Source: a virus. From it: 64,000 nt of DNA. The translations under genes were made by a program, and so were the position numbers. The stretch's first letter is position 1. Every line of letters starts with the position of its first letter. Below, in pieces: positions 25,801-34,338 of this stretch. Location of the stretch: the IMG/VR virus record IMGVR_UViG_3300023174_000003, positions 1-64,000 of that record; one strand, written 5' to 3'. The notes beneath the pieces were generated by a model, which was not told where the DNA came from, ran no database searches, and was given only the letters and a program-made list of their open reading frames with translations.

Positions 25801-26643
25801 TTAAACCAAGTCCGGATCGTAGACCCCGCACCTTTCAATTTGTGAATAATATTCTGCCACCAGTGCATACCAGTCTTCCCTCAAGCTATCCAAAAACCTT
25901 CTAGATATCTTGAATACTTGTGTACGTACGGGTGTCGATACCAAAATTGCAGCCTGCTGGACCTTCATCCCAAGAGTCTGTTCAATGCCTAGGTCGTAAG
26001 CTGCGAGCTGCTTCAACGTTTTTTTAAATTTCATGTTGCCACCTAAGAGGTCTCGCCATTCTTGCGACCCTTTTTCCACATCCTTAGGCCAATTCCGACT
26101 ATAGGGTTTAACGCTGGTCTTTAGGTCAGCTAGCGTCAGTTTTCCGCCGACCACCCCAATTAGGTCAGGAGATCCAGCCCATGCCCGATCCTCGTGGTCC
26201 TTACCCCATACCCTGCCTACCCCATCTGCTGATAAAGCGAAATGATGTTTTTCTAACAGGGGAGTTTCCGCCCAGAGTATTTCGTCAAACTGATCCAAAA
26301 TCTTGGGCATTCCCTCCCAATATTCCTTGTATTCCTCAGGTATCTCGACAGGTAATTTTTTGCAGTACGACTCCATCCCGGCGTGAATACAAGTGCCGCG
26401 TTCTGCAGCAGCCTCCTTCACCCCTGGATTATTCTTGGACCACATCTCCAATTTTTTCTTATTAGCTTCCGATGCAGTCTCAGAAAGTATTGTTGTTACC
26501 GAAGGCGCTGGTCCTGTATAGAACGGAGTGTTGTAATGGCGCTTGCCGTTGATTGTAACCCTGGAGGGCAGTTGATTTAACTGCGCGTAATCCGCACTAT
26601 AATCGGAATTAATCCGTTTTTCCCTGCTTGGTGAGACAGACAT
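25801..26643 (-). CDS. RecB/Cas4-like PD-(D/E)XK exonuclease
   Basis: 280 residues. RGTCIHAGMESY (~82-93) is the family's His-containing motif I; AGSPDLIGVVGGKLTLADLKTS (~158-180) is the metal/catalytic D...(D/E)xK core, here Asp162 region and D-L-K; KKTLKQLAAYDLGIE (~213-226) is the Q-x-x-x-Y motif. In T7-like cyanophages such proteins serve as the 5'-3' exonuclease that degrades host DNA and processes ends. Stands alone 61 nt upstream of the small gene at 25739. Confidence 0.82.
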   Translation of the reverse strand: MSVSPSREKRINSDYSADYAQLNQLPSRVTINGKRHYNTPFYTGPAPSVTTILSETASEANKKKLEMWSKNNPGVKEAAAERGTCIHAGMESYCKKLPVEIPEEYKEYWEGMPKILDQFDEILWAETPLLEKHHFALSADGVGRVWGKDHEDRAWAGSPDLIGVVGGKLTLADLKTSVKPYSRNWPKDVEKGSQEWRDLLGGNMKFKKTLKQLAAYDLGIEQTLGMKVQQAAILVSTPVRTQVFKISRRFLDSLREDWYALVAEYYSQIERCGVYDPDLV

Positions 26644-26690
26644 TACAGGGTTTAAACTTATATTAAATATAGTCTACACCTAGTGTTTCC

Positions 26691-26777
26691 ATGGATCTAA
26701 TCAATATCTTAATAATGTTTTTATTATTGGACTTGGTTGTTATTACTGCCATTCTTGCTGTTCTTTATCCTGGTTGA
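26691..26777 (+). CDS. 28-residue single-pass membrane peptide
   Basis: ATG at 26691, stop TGA 26775-26777; reads MDLINILIMFLLLDLVVITA and ends AVLYPG. Nearly the whole peptide is one membrane helix. It opens the + strand operon that goes on to the glycosyltransferase, divergent from the exonuclease. Short, but composition far from random; function unknown. Confidence 0.4.
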   Translation: MDLINILIMFLLLDLVVITAILAVLYPG

Positions 26778-26814
26778 AGTACAATCTACGTATACCTACC
26801 GACCAAATTTTCTC

Positions 26815-26961
26815 ATGGGCTGCGGCATTTCTCGATTTTATATCTGTACTGATCGAGAGGAAAATGAAGGGTACGTAATTGATTTAGTCACCGAGGATGC
26901 AGAAGAATATGAAGAAAAGCTTAAGGCAGAAGATGCTGACTACCTGCGTGTAGACCAATGA
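26815..26961 (+). CDS. Small acidic protein, 48 aa
   Basis: I choose ATG 26815 (MGCGISRFYICTD); a TTG at 26737 would read backwards through the membrane-peptide gene in another frame. C-terminal part rich in Glu/Asp. Overlaps the glycosyltransferase gene by 4 nt (ATGA), so coupled to it. Function unknown. Confidence 0.5.
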   Translation: MGCGISRFYICTDREENEGYVIDLVTEDAEEYEEKLKAEDADYLRVDQ

Positions 26962-27692
26962 GCAAACTTCCTGTCATCGCAGTTCCCGTCATGGTTGACG
27001 GTGAAAAACTCATCCGCCACTTCAAAACTGTTGACGTACCCCTACGTAGGTATTTCATCTTAGATAACTCCATGGGCAGAGACCCCTCCGTAGATGAGGC
27101 CATCAAAGAAATCCTGGACACAAAACCTGACCATATTGATGAGGTAGCAATCTGCTCGGTCTACCAAAACACTGGCTTCCCTGGGGCAGTCAACCTAACC
27201 ATCCGTCAAAATACCGACTGTGATTACTGGGTCATCAGTGGATTTGACTGGTGGCCAGCCCCTGGTGAATGGCAAAAAATTCTTAATCACATCGGTGGCC
27301 TACCCCATGGAGCAACCCTGGGACTAGGGAATGATGAGATGTGCGGCATGGTAATAACCCATGACCTCCTGCAGCGCGTAGGGTACTTTGACGAGAACTT
27401 CTTTCCCGGATACTTTGAAGATAATGATTACCGTTATCGCCTAAAACTTACCAACACAAAGATTGGTTCTATACCTTTAGCCAGTGAACATGCCACTAGT
27501 AGTACACTGAATAGTGCAGAATCATTCCAAAAAAAGAACTCTGTTTCATTCCAAGAGAATTACAACTATTATGTAAGGAAGTGGGGTGGACCTCCTAGCC
27601 GAGAAACTTATGTTACGCCGTTTAACCAAAATGTTCCAGTCGATTACTGGAGATACAACCCAGCTCGGACCCAAGCCCTTCGTTGGGCCTGA
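26958..27692 (+). CDS. Glycosyltransferase, GT-A/GT2-like
   Basis: 244 residues. Starts with a Rossmann-like strand (LPVIAVPVMVDGEKLIRH), has NTGFPGAVNL (the N-x-G-F-x-x-A-x-N motif of rhamnosyltransferase-like GT2 enzymes), CDYWVISGFDWW in place of the usual DxD strand, and GYFDENFFPGYFEDNDYRYRLK, the characteristic acceptor loop. The metal-binding DxD looks altered (SGFDWW), so activity is not certain. First enzyme of a sugar/methyl cassette. Confidence 0.75.
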   Translation: MSKLPVIAVPVMVDGEKLIRHFKTVDVPLRRYFILDNSMGRDPSVDEAIKEILDTKPDHIDEVAICSVYQNTGFPGAVNLTIRQNTDCDYWVISGFDWWPAPGEWQKILNHIGGLPHGATLGLGNDEMCGMVITHDLLQRVGYFDENFFPGYFEDNDYRYRLKLTNTKIGSIPLASEHATSSTLNSAESFQKKNSVSFQENYNYYVRKWGGPPSRETYVTPFNQNVPVDYWRYNPARTQALRWA

Positions 27693-28854
27693 GGAGGTCT
27701 TACTTGATCTGGGCTTACAGCCCCTAGTCAATAACCTCTGCACTACCAAAGATGAGTCGTTGTCTATTGAGAAGTACAAACTCAGAGCAACTATTGATAA
27801 GGACCTAGTAATCAAACTGGATACTACAGTCCCATCAGATAAACTGTATAAGAATTACTTATATTACTCAGGGGTTAACAAGCCGTACATTAACCACTGC
27901 CGCCTTCTTTGGCACGAGCTTAAACACCTCAAGCATGACACCATTATTGACATTGGTGGTAACGATGGCACTCTCCTTAAAGTTTTCCAAGGACAAACTA
28001 ATGACAAGCTACGTTTAATTAATGTAGATGCCAGTGAGTCTTTTAAAGAAGATAACTATCTTTCCAACATTGAATATGTCAATGCATATTTTAATAAAAA
28101 TTTAGATCTGCCCAAGGCAGACATGATTATTTCTACTAATGTATTGCAGCATACGCCTGACGTACACAGGTTTGTAGAAGGTATTAAACAACATCTGGAC
28201 GGCGTCTGGATCCTGGAATTTCCATATACCCTAAATACAATTAAAACTTTGCAATTCGACCAGTTTTACCATGAGCATTACTACTACTGGCTAGTCACGC
28301 CCCTTGAAAAAATCTTTAAAGAGTATGGCCTTACCATTTTTCATGCCCAAGAAAAACCTATTCATGGCGGAACAATGCGCCTATGGATTACCAATAAGAC
28401 TACCTACGCTGGTACTAATGCCCATCTTAGGTACATAGAAAAAGAAAAGGAATTTGACTATAGCCAGTATTGCTCCAAGGTAAATGTCAAGATCCTTAGA
28501 GACACAGTCTTCCTCAATAACCTGGAAGGCACCACTGCTTACTTTGGTGCAGCAGCAAAAGGTTGTGTGTACCTCAACGCTTTAGGCGTCAGTACTGCAA
28601 CAGATTCCAATGCATATGTTGTTGATGATACCGAGGCTAAGCAAGGATTATATGTCCCTGGCACCGGGATGCAAATCTTAAATCGCAATTATCTATACAA
28701 AAACAAACCTGATAATCTCATTATTCTTGCTCATAACTACAGAGATTATCTCATTCAGGACCTACGGTCCCACTATGAAGGTCGAATCATCACAATGCTA
28801 CCGTCCATTGAGATTGACATGTATGATGACAACAGGTCTTACTTTCAACAATGA
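27631..28854 (+). CDS. SAM-dependent C-methyltransferase-like (two-part sugar methyltransferase)
   Basis: 407 residues from ATG 27631 (27610 and a GTG at 27586 also possible). Order fits NDP-hexose C-methyltransferases: N-terminal piece with LLDLGLQPLVN, a SAM fold with IIDIGGNDGTLLKVF (motif I) and MIISTNVLQHTPDVHRF, the GTMRLWI stretch, and a C-terminal domain with GAAAKGCVYLNALG. The usual N-terminal zinc cysteines are absent. It would methylate a nucleotide-linked or transferred sugar. Overlaps the glycosyltransferase end, so co-translated. Confidence 0.75.
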   Translation: MFQSITGDTTQLGPKPFVGPEEVLLDLGLQPLVNNLCTTKDESLSIEKYKLRATIDKDLVIKLDTTVPSDKLYKNYLYYSGVNKPYINHCRLLWHELKHLKHDTIIDIGGNDGTLLKVFQGQTNDKLRLINVDASESFKEDNYLSNIEYVNAYFNKNLDLPKADMIISTNVLQHTPDVHRFVEGIKQHLDGVWILEFPYTLNTIKTLQFDQFYHEHYYYWLVTPLEKIFKEYGLTIFHAQEKPIHGGTMRLWITNKTTYAGTNAHLRYIEKEKEFDYSQYCSKVNVKILRDTVFLNNLEGTTAYFGAAAKGCVYLNALGVSTATDSNAYVVDDTEAKQGLYVPGTGMQILNRNYLYKNKPDNLIILAHNYRDYLIQDLRSHYEGRIITMLPSIEIDMYDDNRSYFQQ

Positions 28855-29504
28855 ACCAACTCTGGCACATCCCCTCACAAGAGATTAATGCAATCCTTAA
28901 TAAGCATGAGGTCAATGGGTTTGAAGCCGTTGGTGGCACCGATAAAAATACCATTCATAACTATACCGGAATCTATCAGCATGTCTTGCAACCTTACCGC
29001 AAGCTCCCTGGTACCCTACTGGAGTTAGGTGTACAACACGGCGGATCTTCTTTGCTGTGGCATGACTATCTTCCCAACTTCCAACTACACCTGGTAGACA
29101 TTACCAACATTGCTCCCAGTAAAATCTGGGATAGCATGAATGCAGATCGTTATACTTTCTACAATATTGATGGGTATACCGATACAACAGTACAGAAGTT
29201 TAAAGAAGAAGTACCTGATGGGTTTGATGTCATTATTGATGATGGTCCCCATACCCTACAGAGTCAAATCTTTGCTGTTAACTCTTACTTCCCAATGCTC
29301 AAGCCTGGTGGCATCTTGATTATTGAAGACATACAAGACAGTAATCATCTGGACATTCTTACTGATTGCCTGGATGATCGATGCTTTGATGATGTACGTA
29401 CATTTGACGTACGTCGTACTAAGGGTCGATATGACGATTTAATCTGGACGGTTACCAAACCTGATACTGTCGGTTCTCCGATCCAAGGGTGTCTGCTCAA
29501 CTGA
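28851..29504 (+). CDS. SAM-dependent methyltransferase, macrocin-O-methyltransferase/CmcI-like
   Basis: 217 residues. LLELGVQHGGSSLLW (SAM motif I), FDVIIDDGPHTLQSQ (motif with DD-x-H metal/acid residues) and LKPGGILIIEDI are typical of O-methyltransferases that need a metal. Overlaps the preceding methyltransferase by 4 nt (ATGA). Third enzyme of the cassette; probably methylates a sugar hydroxyl on the same product. Confidence 0.8.
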   Translation: MNQLWHIPSQEINAILNKHEVNGFEAVGGTDKNTIHNYTGIYQHVLQPYRKLPGTLLELGVQHGGSSLLWHDYLPNFQLHLVDITNIAPSKIWDSMNADRYTFYNIDGYTDTTVQKFKEEVPDGFDVIIDDGPHTLQSQIFAVNSYFPMLKPGGILIIEDIQDSNHLDILTDCLDDRCFDDVRTFDVRRTKGRYDDLIWTVTKPDTVGSPIQGCLLN

Positions 29505-29585
29505 CATCCTTTGTGTCATACTATTGATACCAGCAATTGTTTCATGTACATCTACCCTATACTTAGAAAACCCAAGGCATCTGAA

Positions 29586-29786
29586 ATGGCACTATCAAAA
29601 CAAGTCAAAGATTCAGTACAAGAAGCAGGCGCCAGCTTGCGTAATGCACTAGCCTTTGCTGCCCGTGGGGAACACCCCATTATTATTCAGGGCTTGGCTG
29701 AGATTCTAATGAAGCTTGACGCCCTAGAAACCATTGATGAATTCATGGCTAAGATGGGTGACCACAAGATGTGCGGACCCTTTTGA
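29586..29786 (+). CDS. Hypothetical helical protein, 66 aa
   Basis: ATG 29586, with AAGG ten nt upstream, gives MALSKQVKDS; longer upstream frames are unlikely. Amphipathic helices (residues 10-30 and 35-55). Last gene of the + cassette and convergent with the gene at 29794. Function unknown. Confidence 0.5.
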   Translation: MALSKQVKDSVQEAGASLRNALAFAARGEHPIIIQGLAEILMKLDALETIDEFMAKMGDHKMCGPF

Positions 29787-29793
29787 TACCTAG

Positions 29794-29994
29794 TTATTTT
29801 TTCTTAGGTGTCCTTGCTTTCTTGCTAGCTTTTTTAGCTGCTTCTGTGTTGGGTACAAATTGCTTGTTTTGTTTGCTACCAGCTTTCTTCTTGGCATCTG
29901 TCTTGGCACGTTCCTCTTTTGAAAGAGAAGCCCACGCCTTCTCTGGTAGATAACGCTTAGTACCGTCTGGTGTAATTGCTTTATCAGCTGTCAT
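29794..29994 (-). CDS. DUF5872-like basic protein, C-terminal half as a separate gene
   Basis: 66 residues from ATG 29994. RYLPEKAWASLSKEERAKTD, then KQFVPNTEAAKKA and a Lys-rich tail, match the second half of DUF5872-type proteins known from large phages and giant viruses (recalled pattern). The first half is a separate gene at 30397-30681, with two other small genes in between. Highly basic, so DNA or virion association is possible. Confidence 0.6.
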   Translation of the reverse strand: MTADKAITPDGTKRYLPEKAWASLSKEERAKTDAKKKAGSKQNKQFVPNTEAAKKASKKARTPKKK

Positions 29995-29995
29995 T

Positions 29996-30196
29996 TTAGT
30001 TTCTTGGGATAACACTAAGGATTGTTTGTTTGACTTCAGGAGAGTAATTGCTATTGGCTAAGTCTTCAACACGAAAAGGGTATTGATATGTTAAAAAAGC
30101 ATCTCTTAATTCTGGGTTGCTTGTTTGGCTTGCTAGTTTATGCATTAAACTTTGACTTGGAAAAGCGTTAGGAATATACTTACCTGCTAATTCCAT
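29996..30196 (-). CDS. Small protein with MELAGKY start, copy 1
   Basis: 66 residues. Shares its upstream AAGGAAAGTAAGTA box and first seven codons (MELAGKY) with the next gene at 30200-30397; after that the two proteins differ. Helical. Its stop lies beside the start of the DUF5872-like tail gene. Function unknown. Confidence 0.6.
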   Translation of the reverse strand: MELAGKYIPNAFPSQSLMHKLASQTSNPELRDAFLTYQYPFRVEDLANSNYSPEVKQTILSVIPRN

Positions 30197-30199
30197 TAC

Positions 30200-30397
30200 T
30201 TACTTTCCTTGTTTAATGTATGCATCAACTACTGTAGCTGGATCAACATTTAAAGCCATAGCTGCCGGAATAATACGAGCTACCATTTCACTTTCAATAT
30301 CACCTCCTGCTAGCTGTCTTGAATCTTTCTGCATATAATTTTTTGCTAATGCAATGACATTATTAAAAGATGTTGCATATTTACCAGCTAATTCCAT
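30200..30397 (-). CDS. Small protein with MELAGKY start, copy 2
   Basis: 65 residues. Same AAGGAGAGTAAGTA leader and MELAGKY start as the neighbour, then different sequence (SFNNVIALAKNYM...). The repeat probably reflects duplication followed by replacement of the rest. Stop of the upstream DUF5872-like gene overlaps. Function unknown. Confidence 0.6.
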   Translation of the reverse strand: MELAGKYATSFNNVIALAKNYMQKDSRQLAGGDIESEMVARIIPAAMALNVDPATVVDAYIKQGK

Positions 30398-30681
30398 TAC
30401 TTACTCTCCTTGTATTTTTTAGCCGCAGCTTTAGCTTTACCACGTTTTTCATATTCATCTTTTGTTTGCCACTTTTCCTTACCCCATTTCTCTAGTGATT
30501 TTTGCCTAGAGTCTTTACCGCCTTGGTACCCACCACCAGCCTTTTCATATTCTTGCACAAGAAGTTGAGACTTTCTAGCGCTCCATTGACCGGGCTTACC
30601 TCCCTTGTCACCAGCCATTATACGATCTTTAATACGTTCACGTAACTCAGGCTTAGTATATTTGTTAGTATCTTGTGACAT
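30397..30681 (-). CDS. DUF5872-like basic protein, N-terminal half
   Basis: 94 residues. KYTKPELRERIKDRIMAGDK, then GGKPGQWSARKSQLLVQEYE and GGGYQGGKDSRQKSLEKWGKEKW, match the first half of DUF5872-type proteins. The usual second half (RYLP..AW...) follows as a separate gene 400 nt downstream. Strongly basic. Likely DNA-associated or virion-packaged; no function proven. Confidence 0.65.
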   Translation of the reverse strand: MSQDTNKYTKPELRERIKDRIMAGDKGGKPGQWSARKSQLLVQEYEKAGGGYQGGKDSRQKSLEKWGKEKWQTKDEYEKRGKAKAAAKKYKESK

Positions 30682-30690
30682 AATTATTTA

Positions 30691-32235
30691 TTAACGAAAA
30701 AATAAACCTTTGGCTTCTGATATGCCCAATTCAGGAATAGTCACTTGTCCAAAAGGTGTGGGAAATTTCCATTTACCACCACGTTGTCTAGCAGCTTCTG
30801 CTTGTTTAAATTTAGTTTTGCGTAATTGATTTTCATAGGCTTCTTGTCTTGGAGTTATTTTAGAAGATCCTCCAAGTTGAGAAACTACTGCAATAGGATT
30901 AGCCGTTCTTGCAATACCTAATCCACCAGTCACAATACGAGCAGCTTGTGGACTAACCTTGCTTAAGATACCTGCACCCACACCAATAATAGGAGCAGTA
31001 GCTGCACCTGTTACATAGTCTCTTGCTATCAGTTGTGCTGTTTTACCAAGATCACCTCGTTCAGTAGCACTTCTAAATTCTGGATCAAATAAAGGTATAG
31101 ATCCTGCAATATTAGAAGCAGTATTAAAACCTGCGCCCAAAGGACCACGTTCTTGTAATATGTTTTTTCCAATTAAATAATTTCTAGTCCCAATTGTTTT
31201 TTGTAAAGTAGTAAAATCTGCAGCAGGTGTGGTATTTAAAGCACTTGGTTTAGATGCATCATACTTATTTAAAAATTCAGTATAAGGTTGAATAGGAAGT
31301 AACCGTTCATTCCCTCTGGTAAACATTTGTACATTTCCTGTACTTGGCCCATAAGCACCCCTTACACTGACTTCTGTCATAGGCCCTGCCAAGCCTGTTT
31401 TTTCATATAAATTAGCTCGCCAATCAGAATCACCTCCAGGACGTACGTTTTCATAACTTTCTCTAACTGGAGTTAATTGTGACACAGAACCAAAAGGTTT
31501 TTCTGCTTGCATAATTTCAGATTTAAATCTTTCTAATGTTTCATTTTTTAAATTTGAAGGTATCTCAAAACCTTTTTCATTTTTCCAATCACTTGGAGTT
31601 AACATTTTTCCACTCATTCGTGTGTATGGCACAGCTCTAGCGCGAATTCTTTCAATGTCTTCTTGAGTACTTTGACGAAGTGGTCCAGAATTTGAAAGAG
31701 GTGTTCCTGCATCTTCAGCTAAAAATGCAGCCCTTGAATCAACATAACTTCTAGGTTCGTTAAGTAATGCTGTGATTTCTTTTGTATTTAAATCAATAAC
31801 ATTTGGAGAAGTTTCAAAACCATAATCAACAGTATTTCCAGTAGGCACTCGAAAATCTTTTAGAAAACGTTGAGCAGCAACAGTTGGAGTTCCACTACCA
31901 GGGAAAGGAAGTGTTTCAAACTTCATTTGCCATGGGTTTTTAGTATTTGGATCAATAGATCCTTCAAGATTAATTAATTGTTCTTCTCCACCACTTAATC
32001 CCATTAGGTCAGATTGTATAATTTCTCGTTTAATATGTGGTCTTTCTCCAGGTAATTTATGACTCTCAGCTACTTCACTTATAACAGCGCCTGGAGTATT
32101 TAATATTCCTTTGCGTCCAATAATATTTCCTTCTCCATAAAAATCAAGAATCTCTTGATCTGTAGTTGTATTACGAAGATAGTCTGTTAAAAACTCATCA
32201 GCTTTTTGTTGTAAATTTGTAAATGGATTTGACAT
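30691..32235 (-). CDS. Large putative virion protein with Gly/Ala-rich membrane-like segment
   Basis: 514 residues. Mostly hydrophilic, with a hydrophobic Gly/Ala-rich stretch near residues 405-430 (GAATAPIIGVGAGILSKV) like those in the 56.6-63.6 kb virion proteins. Basic C-terminus. Its start shares a base region with the Dps-like gene's stop. Could be an ejected or internal virion protein. Confidence 0.5.
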   Translation of the reverse strand: MSNPFTNLQQKADEFLTDYLRNTTTDQEILDFYGEGNIIGRKGILNTPGAVISEVAESHKLPGERPHIKREIIQSDLMGLSGGEEQLINLEGSIDPNTKNPWQMKFETLPFPGSGTPTVAAQRFLKDFRVPTGNTVDYGFETSPNVIDLNTKEITALLNEPRSYVDSRAAFLAEDAGTPLSNSGPLRQSTQEDIERIRARAVPYTRMSGKMLTPSDWKNEKGFEIPSNLKNETLERFKSEIMQAEKPFGSVSQLTPVRESYENVRPGGDSDWRANLYEKTGLAGPMTEVSVRGAYGPSTGNVQMFTRGNERLLPIQPYTEFLNKYDASKPSALNTTPAADFTTLQKTIGTRNYLIGKNILQERGPLGAGFNTASNIAGSIPLFDPEFRSATERGDLGKTAQLIARDYVTGAATAPIIGVGAGILSKVSPQAARIVTGGLGIARTANPIAVVSQLGGSSKITPRQEAYENQLRKTKFKQAEAARQRGGKWKFPTPFGQVTIPELGISEAKGLFFR

Positions 32236-32786
32236 TAGTTATGCCTTAATGTAGCTTTTAAAAACCAAGTGGCTTTAAAAGTTTCTCCTGCTAGTTCTGC
32301 TGCATAATTTTCAATATCAATAGCTTCAACTTCTCTGGCAACCATAGCAAGATCTTTGGATTTCATAGCAAAGTCTTCTAGGTTTTTAAGATATGTCATC
32401 AGCATTGACCTGCCATCATAACTAGTGACATTGTCAAAGTCAGGATGTGCTTCCCTTAATCCACATGCACACATAGGCATGAGGTAGTCCATGCTACGCG
32501 TGAACTCAGCTAGCTTATCAAACTGTTCAACATGTGCTTCGTATTGTTCTTTTAAAAACTCATGGATAGAAAAGAAGTTACTGGCTTCATAGTTAAGATG
32601 ATTTAGATGAGCTTGGGTATAAAGTTGATTTGCGTAAGAAGCATGGCCAATCAACTGTTGAATAAAGGTAGGAATATCAGGCTTGGCTACTACAGCTTTA
32701 GTCTTTTTAGTTTTAGGTTCTACAACCTTAGGTTCCACCTGGGGCGCAGGAACATATTGTACGGGGGGTTGACCAGAGGTATACAT
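32235..32786 (-). CDS. Dps/ferritin-like protein with Pro/Lys N-terminal extension
   Basis: 183 residues. The first ~37 are Pro/Lys/Val-rich (a possible DNA-binding tail). The remainder is a four-helix bundle. Ligand spacing matches Dps ferroxidase sites: His63, His75 (+12), Asp90 (+15 after His75) and Glu94 (+4), equal to E. coli H51, H63, D78 and E82; the site equivalent to D67 is Lys79. HEFLKEQYEAHVEQ and FDKLAEF are typical. Would oxidise/store iron and shield DNA from peroxide, or serve as a structural protein. First gene of its operon. Confidence 0.68.
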   Translation of the reverse strand: MYTSGQPPVQYVPAPQVEPKVVEPKTKKTKAVVAKPDIPTFIQQLIGHASYANQLYTQAHLNHLNYEASNFFSIHEFLKEQYEAHVEQFDKLAEFTRSMDYLMPMCACGLREAHPDFDNVTSYDGRSMLMTYLKNLEDFAMKSKDLAMVAREVEAIDIENYAAELAGETFKATWFLKATLRHN

Positions 32787-32863
32787 AAGTCTTTATCAAT
32801 ATGTATAGTCTATCAAACCTTATTTTAAAAATCTTAAATTAGAATAATAAAAAAGAGTTTGTT

Positions 32864-33199
32864 ATGGCTAACACAGAAAGTTTCTTTGTTACATACGATA
32901 CATTAACAGCACCTGGATCTGGAGTTGCAACACCTGTTCAACTAGGTAGTTCTATTAGTACAAGGAATTATGTTTTGTTTGTTACTGTTGCAGCTGTTAA
33001 CACTAACGTCATTGTTGCGTTAGAAGGTTCTATTGATGGTACAAATTATTCAAAAATAATTGCTAACAATACTATTACTGCTAATGGTACAACTCATTAC
33101 AATATTGCCAACCACCCAGTTAAATTTGTACAGCCTGTCTTTGTATCTGAATCAGGTGGTACAGCAGCTACTGTATTGTTTAGTGTAGGGGCAAATTAA
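32864..33199 (+). CDS. Small beta-rich virion-type protein
   Basis: 111 residues, Thr/Val/Ala-rich alternating strands (ALEGSIDGTNYSKI, FVSESGGTAAT), with no Cys, as in head decoration or Ig-like virion proteins. Divergent from the Dps-like gene, with a 77-nt AT-rich gap holding both promoters. Converges on 33180. Confidence 0.55.
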   Translation: MANTESFFVTYDTLTAPGSGVATPVQLGSSISTRNYVLFVTVAAVNTNVIVALEGSIDGTNYSKIIANNTITANGTTHYNIANHPVKFVQPVFVSESGGTAATVLFSVGAN

Positions 33200-33848
33200 T
33201 TTCTTGTTCTTTTATTGTATTCCAAAAGTAATCAGTCTCATCACCTAAAGCAAGACGATCATATGTGTTTTCTACTTGGTAATACTGAGTAGATACTTTA
33301 AAGTCAGGTGTTTTTGGTTCTGCTGGTGTCAAACTATTATCATAGATTCTTATTCTGTTATTAGGGTAAAGAGCATATTGACCATTCTCTAACTCAATTA
33401 AATTAAAAGATTTATGCTCAGCAGGGCTTTCACTGGTAGCATAATCAATTACATCAGGATCTTGATGATAATTATCTATAGTACAAAGATAAATTCCTTT
33501 TTGGTTTCCATGATCACGAGTATGAATCTCATAATCCATTGAACCAATAAATTGTTTCTGTACAACAGTTATTCCATAGTCCATACAATTCCAAAACTGT
33601 AAGTTTGGAAGACTCATATCAGGAGAAGGCGTAGCAGGTAATGAAGTGAATGCACTGATAGGCAACTTATCATACATAGCTGCATACTCAGGTAGATAAG
33701 TTTCAAAATAAAAGGTGCGTCCAGGCATTGACTTAACAGATACCCACACACCTTTAACAAATTCACCCCATCCACCTTGGTGATCCATCAAATATTCTTT
33801 ACGTACCCATACTTCTTGTGATGGAAGATTAGCAATCAAACAAGCCAT
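33180..33848 (-). CDS. Hypothetical protein, 222 aa
   Basis: Rich in aromatic residues, mixed strands, with no motif I know. Overlaps the convergent + gene by 20 nt. Next upstream gene ends 23 nt away. Conserved-looking; function unknown. Confidence 0.55.
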   Translation of the reverse strand: MACLIANLPSQEVWVRKEYLMDHQGGWGEFVKGVWVSVKSMPGRTFYFETYLPEYAAMYDKLPISAFTSLPATPSPDMSLPNLQFWNCMDYGITVVQKQFIGSMDYEIHTRDHGNQKGIYLCTIDNYHQDPDVIDYATSESPAEHKSFNLIELENGQYALYPNNRIRIYDNSLTPAEPKTPDFKVSTQYYQVENTYDRLALGDETDYFWNTIKEQEINLPLH

Positions 33849-33871
33849 CTGTATCTTTTAGCTATATCTTA

Positions 33872-34018
33872 TTAGTCTATAAGATCATTTGTAAAAACAT
33901 CAAGGTCTTTACCCTGGATACCAGCGCAGGCTTTCTGATAAAAGTAACAGTCAGTTTTACCAGCCGCCTCCAAGGCGGCTTTAACTTTTTTCCATTTAAT
34001 AATTTGTTCTTCTTCCAT
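33872..34018 (-). CDS. Small protein, 48 aa
   Basis: ATG at 34018 overlaps the stop of the upstream gene (TGATG), TAA at 33872-33874; reads MEEEQIIKWKKVKAALEAAG and ends VFTNDLID. Helical N-terminus. Too short for most gene callers but coupled to its neighbour. Function unknown. Confidence 0.5.
   Translation of the reverse strand: MEEEQIIKWKKVKAALEAAGKTDCYFYQKACAGIQGKDLDVFTNDLID
33962..33992 (+). terminator. Possible + strand terminator inside a minus-strand gene
   Basis: AGCCGCC-tccaa-GGCGGCT is a perfect 7-bp stem followed by TTAACTTTTTT on the + strand. It could stop transcripts from the + gene ending at 33199. It also codes for residues 14-20 of the small gene on the other strand, so it may be coincidence. 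Confidence 0.35.
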
Positions 34019-34338
34019 CAGAATACAAAAGGTTGGGGAAGGGTTTCTTTAAAAAACACTGAATGTATTTCTTCAGCAATTCTTTGTTCTTTATTGGTGC
34101 GCTTGAGTTCATCTTCTATTACCCGTTTGAATTCCTCATAGTATTCTTCTGGGGTCAATTGATTTTCACTTACAAATTCAATATAGATGTCATACAAACA
34201 TTCATATAAACGTTTCTTATATGTTTCTTTATTAGTCTTTAAATACGTGCTTGTTTCCCTTGCATCTTTAGCCCCTAAAGAACCCCAAGCTTGGTTGCGT
34301 TCCTTCTCTGCCTTTGCCAGCAATTCAGAAAAAGACAT
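34018..34338 (-). CDS. Hypothetical helical protein, 106 aa
   Basis: From ATG 34338 (MSFSELLAK). Lys/Glu-rich coiled helices; overlaps the next gene by one base. An 87-nt gap separates it from the gene upstream. Function unknown. Confidence 0.55.
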   Translation of the reverse strand: MSFSELLAKAEKERNQAWGSLGAKDARETSTYLKTNKETYKKRLYECLYDIYIEFVSENQLTPEEYYEEFKRVIEDELKRTNKEQRIAEEIHSVFFKETLPQPFVF

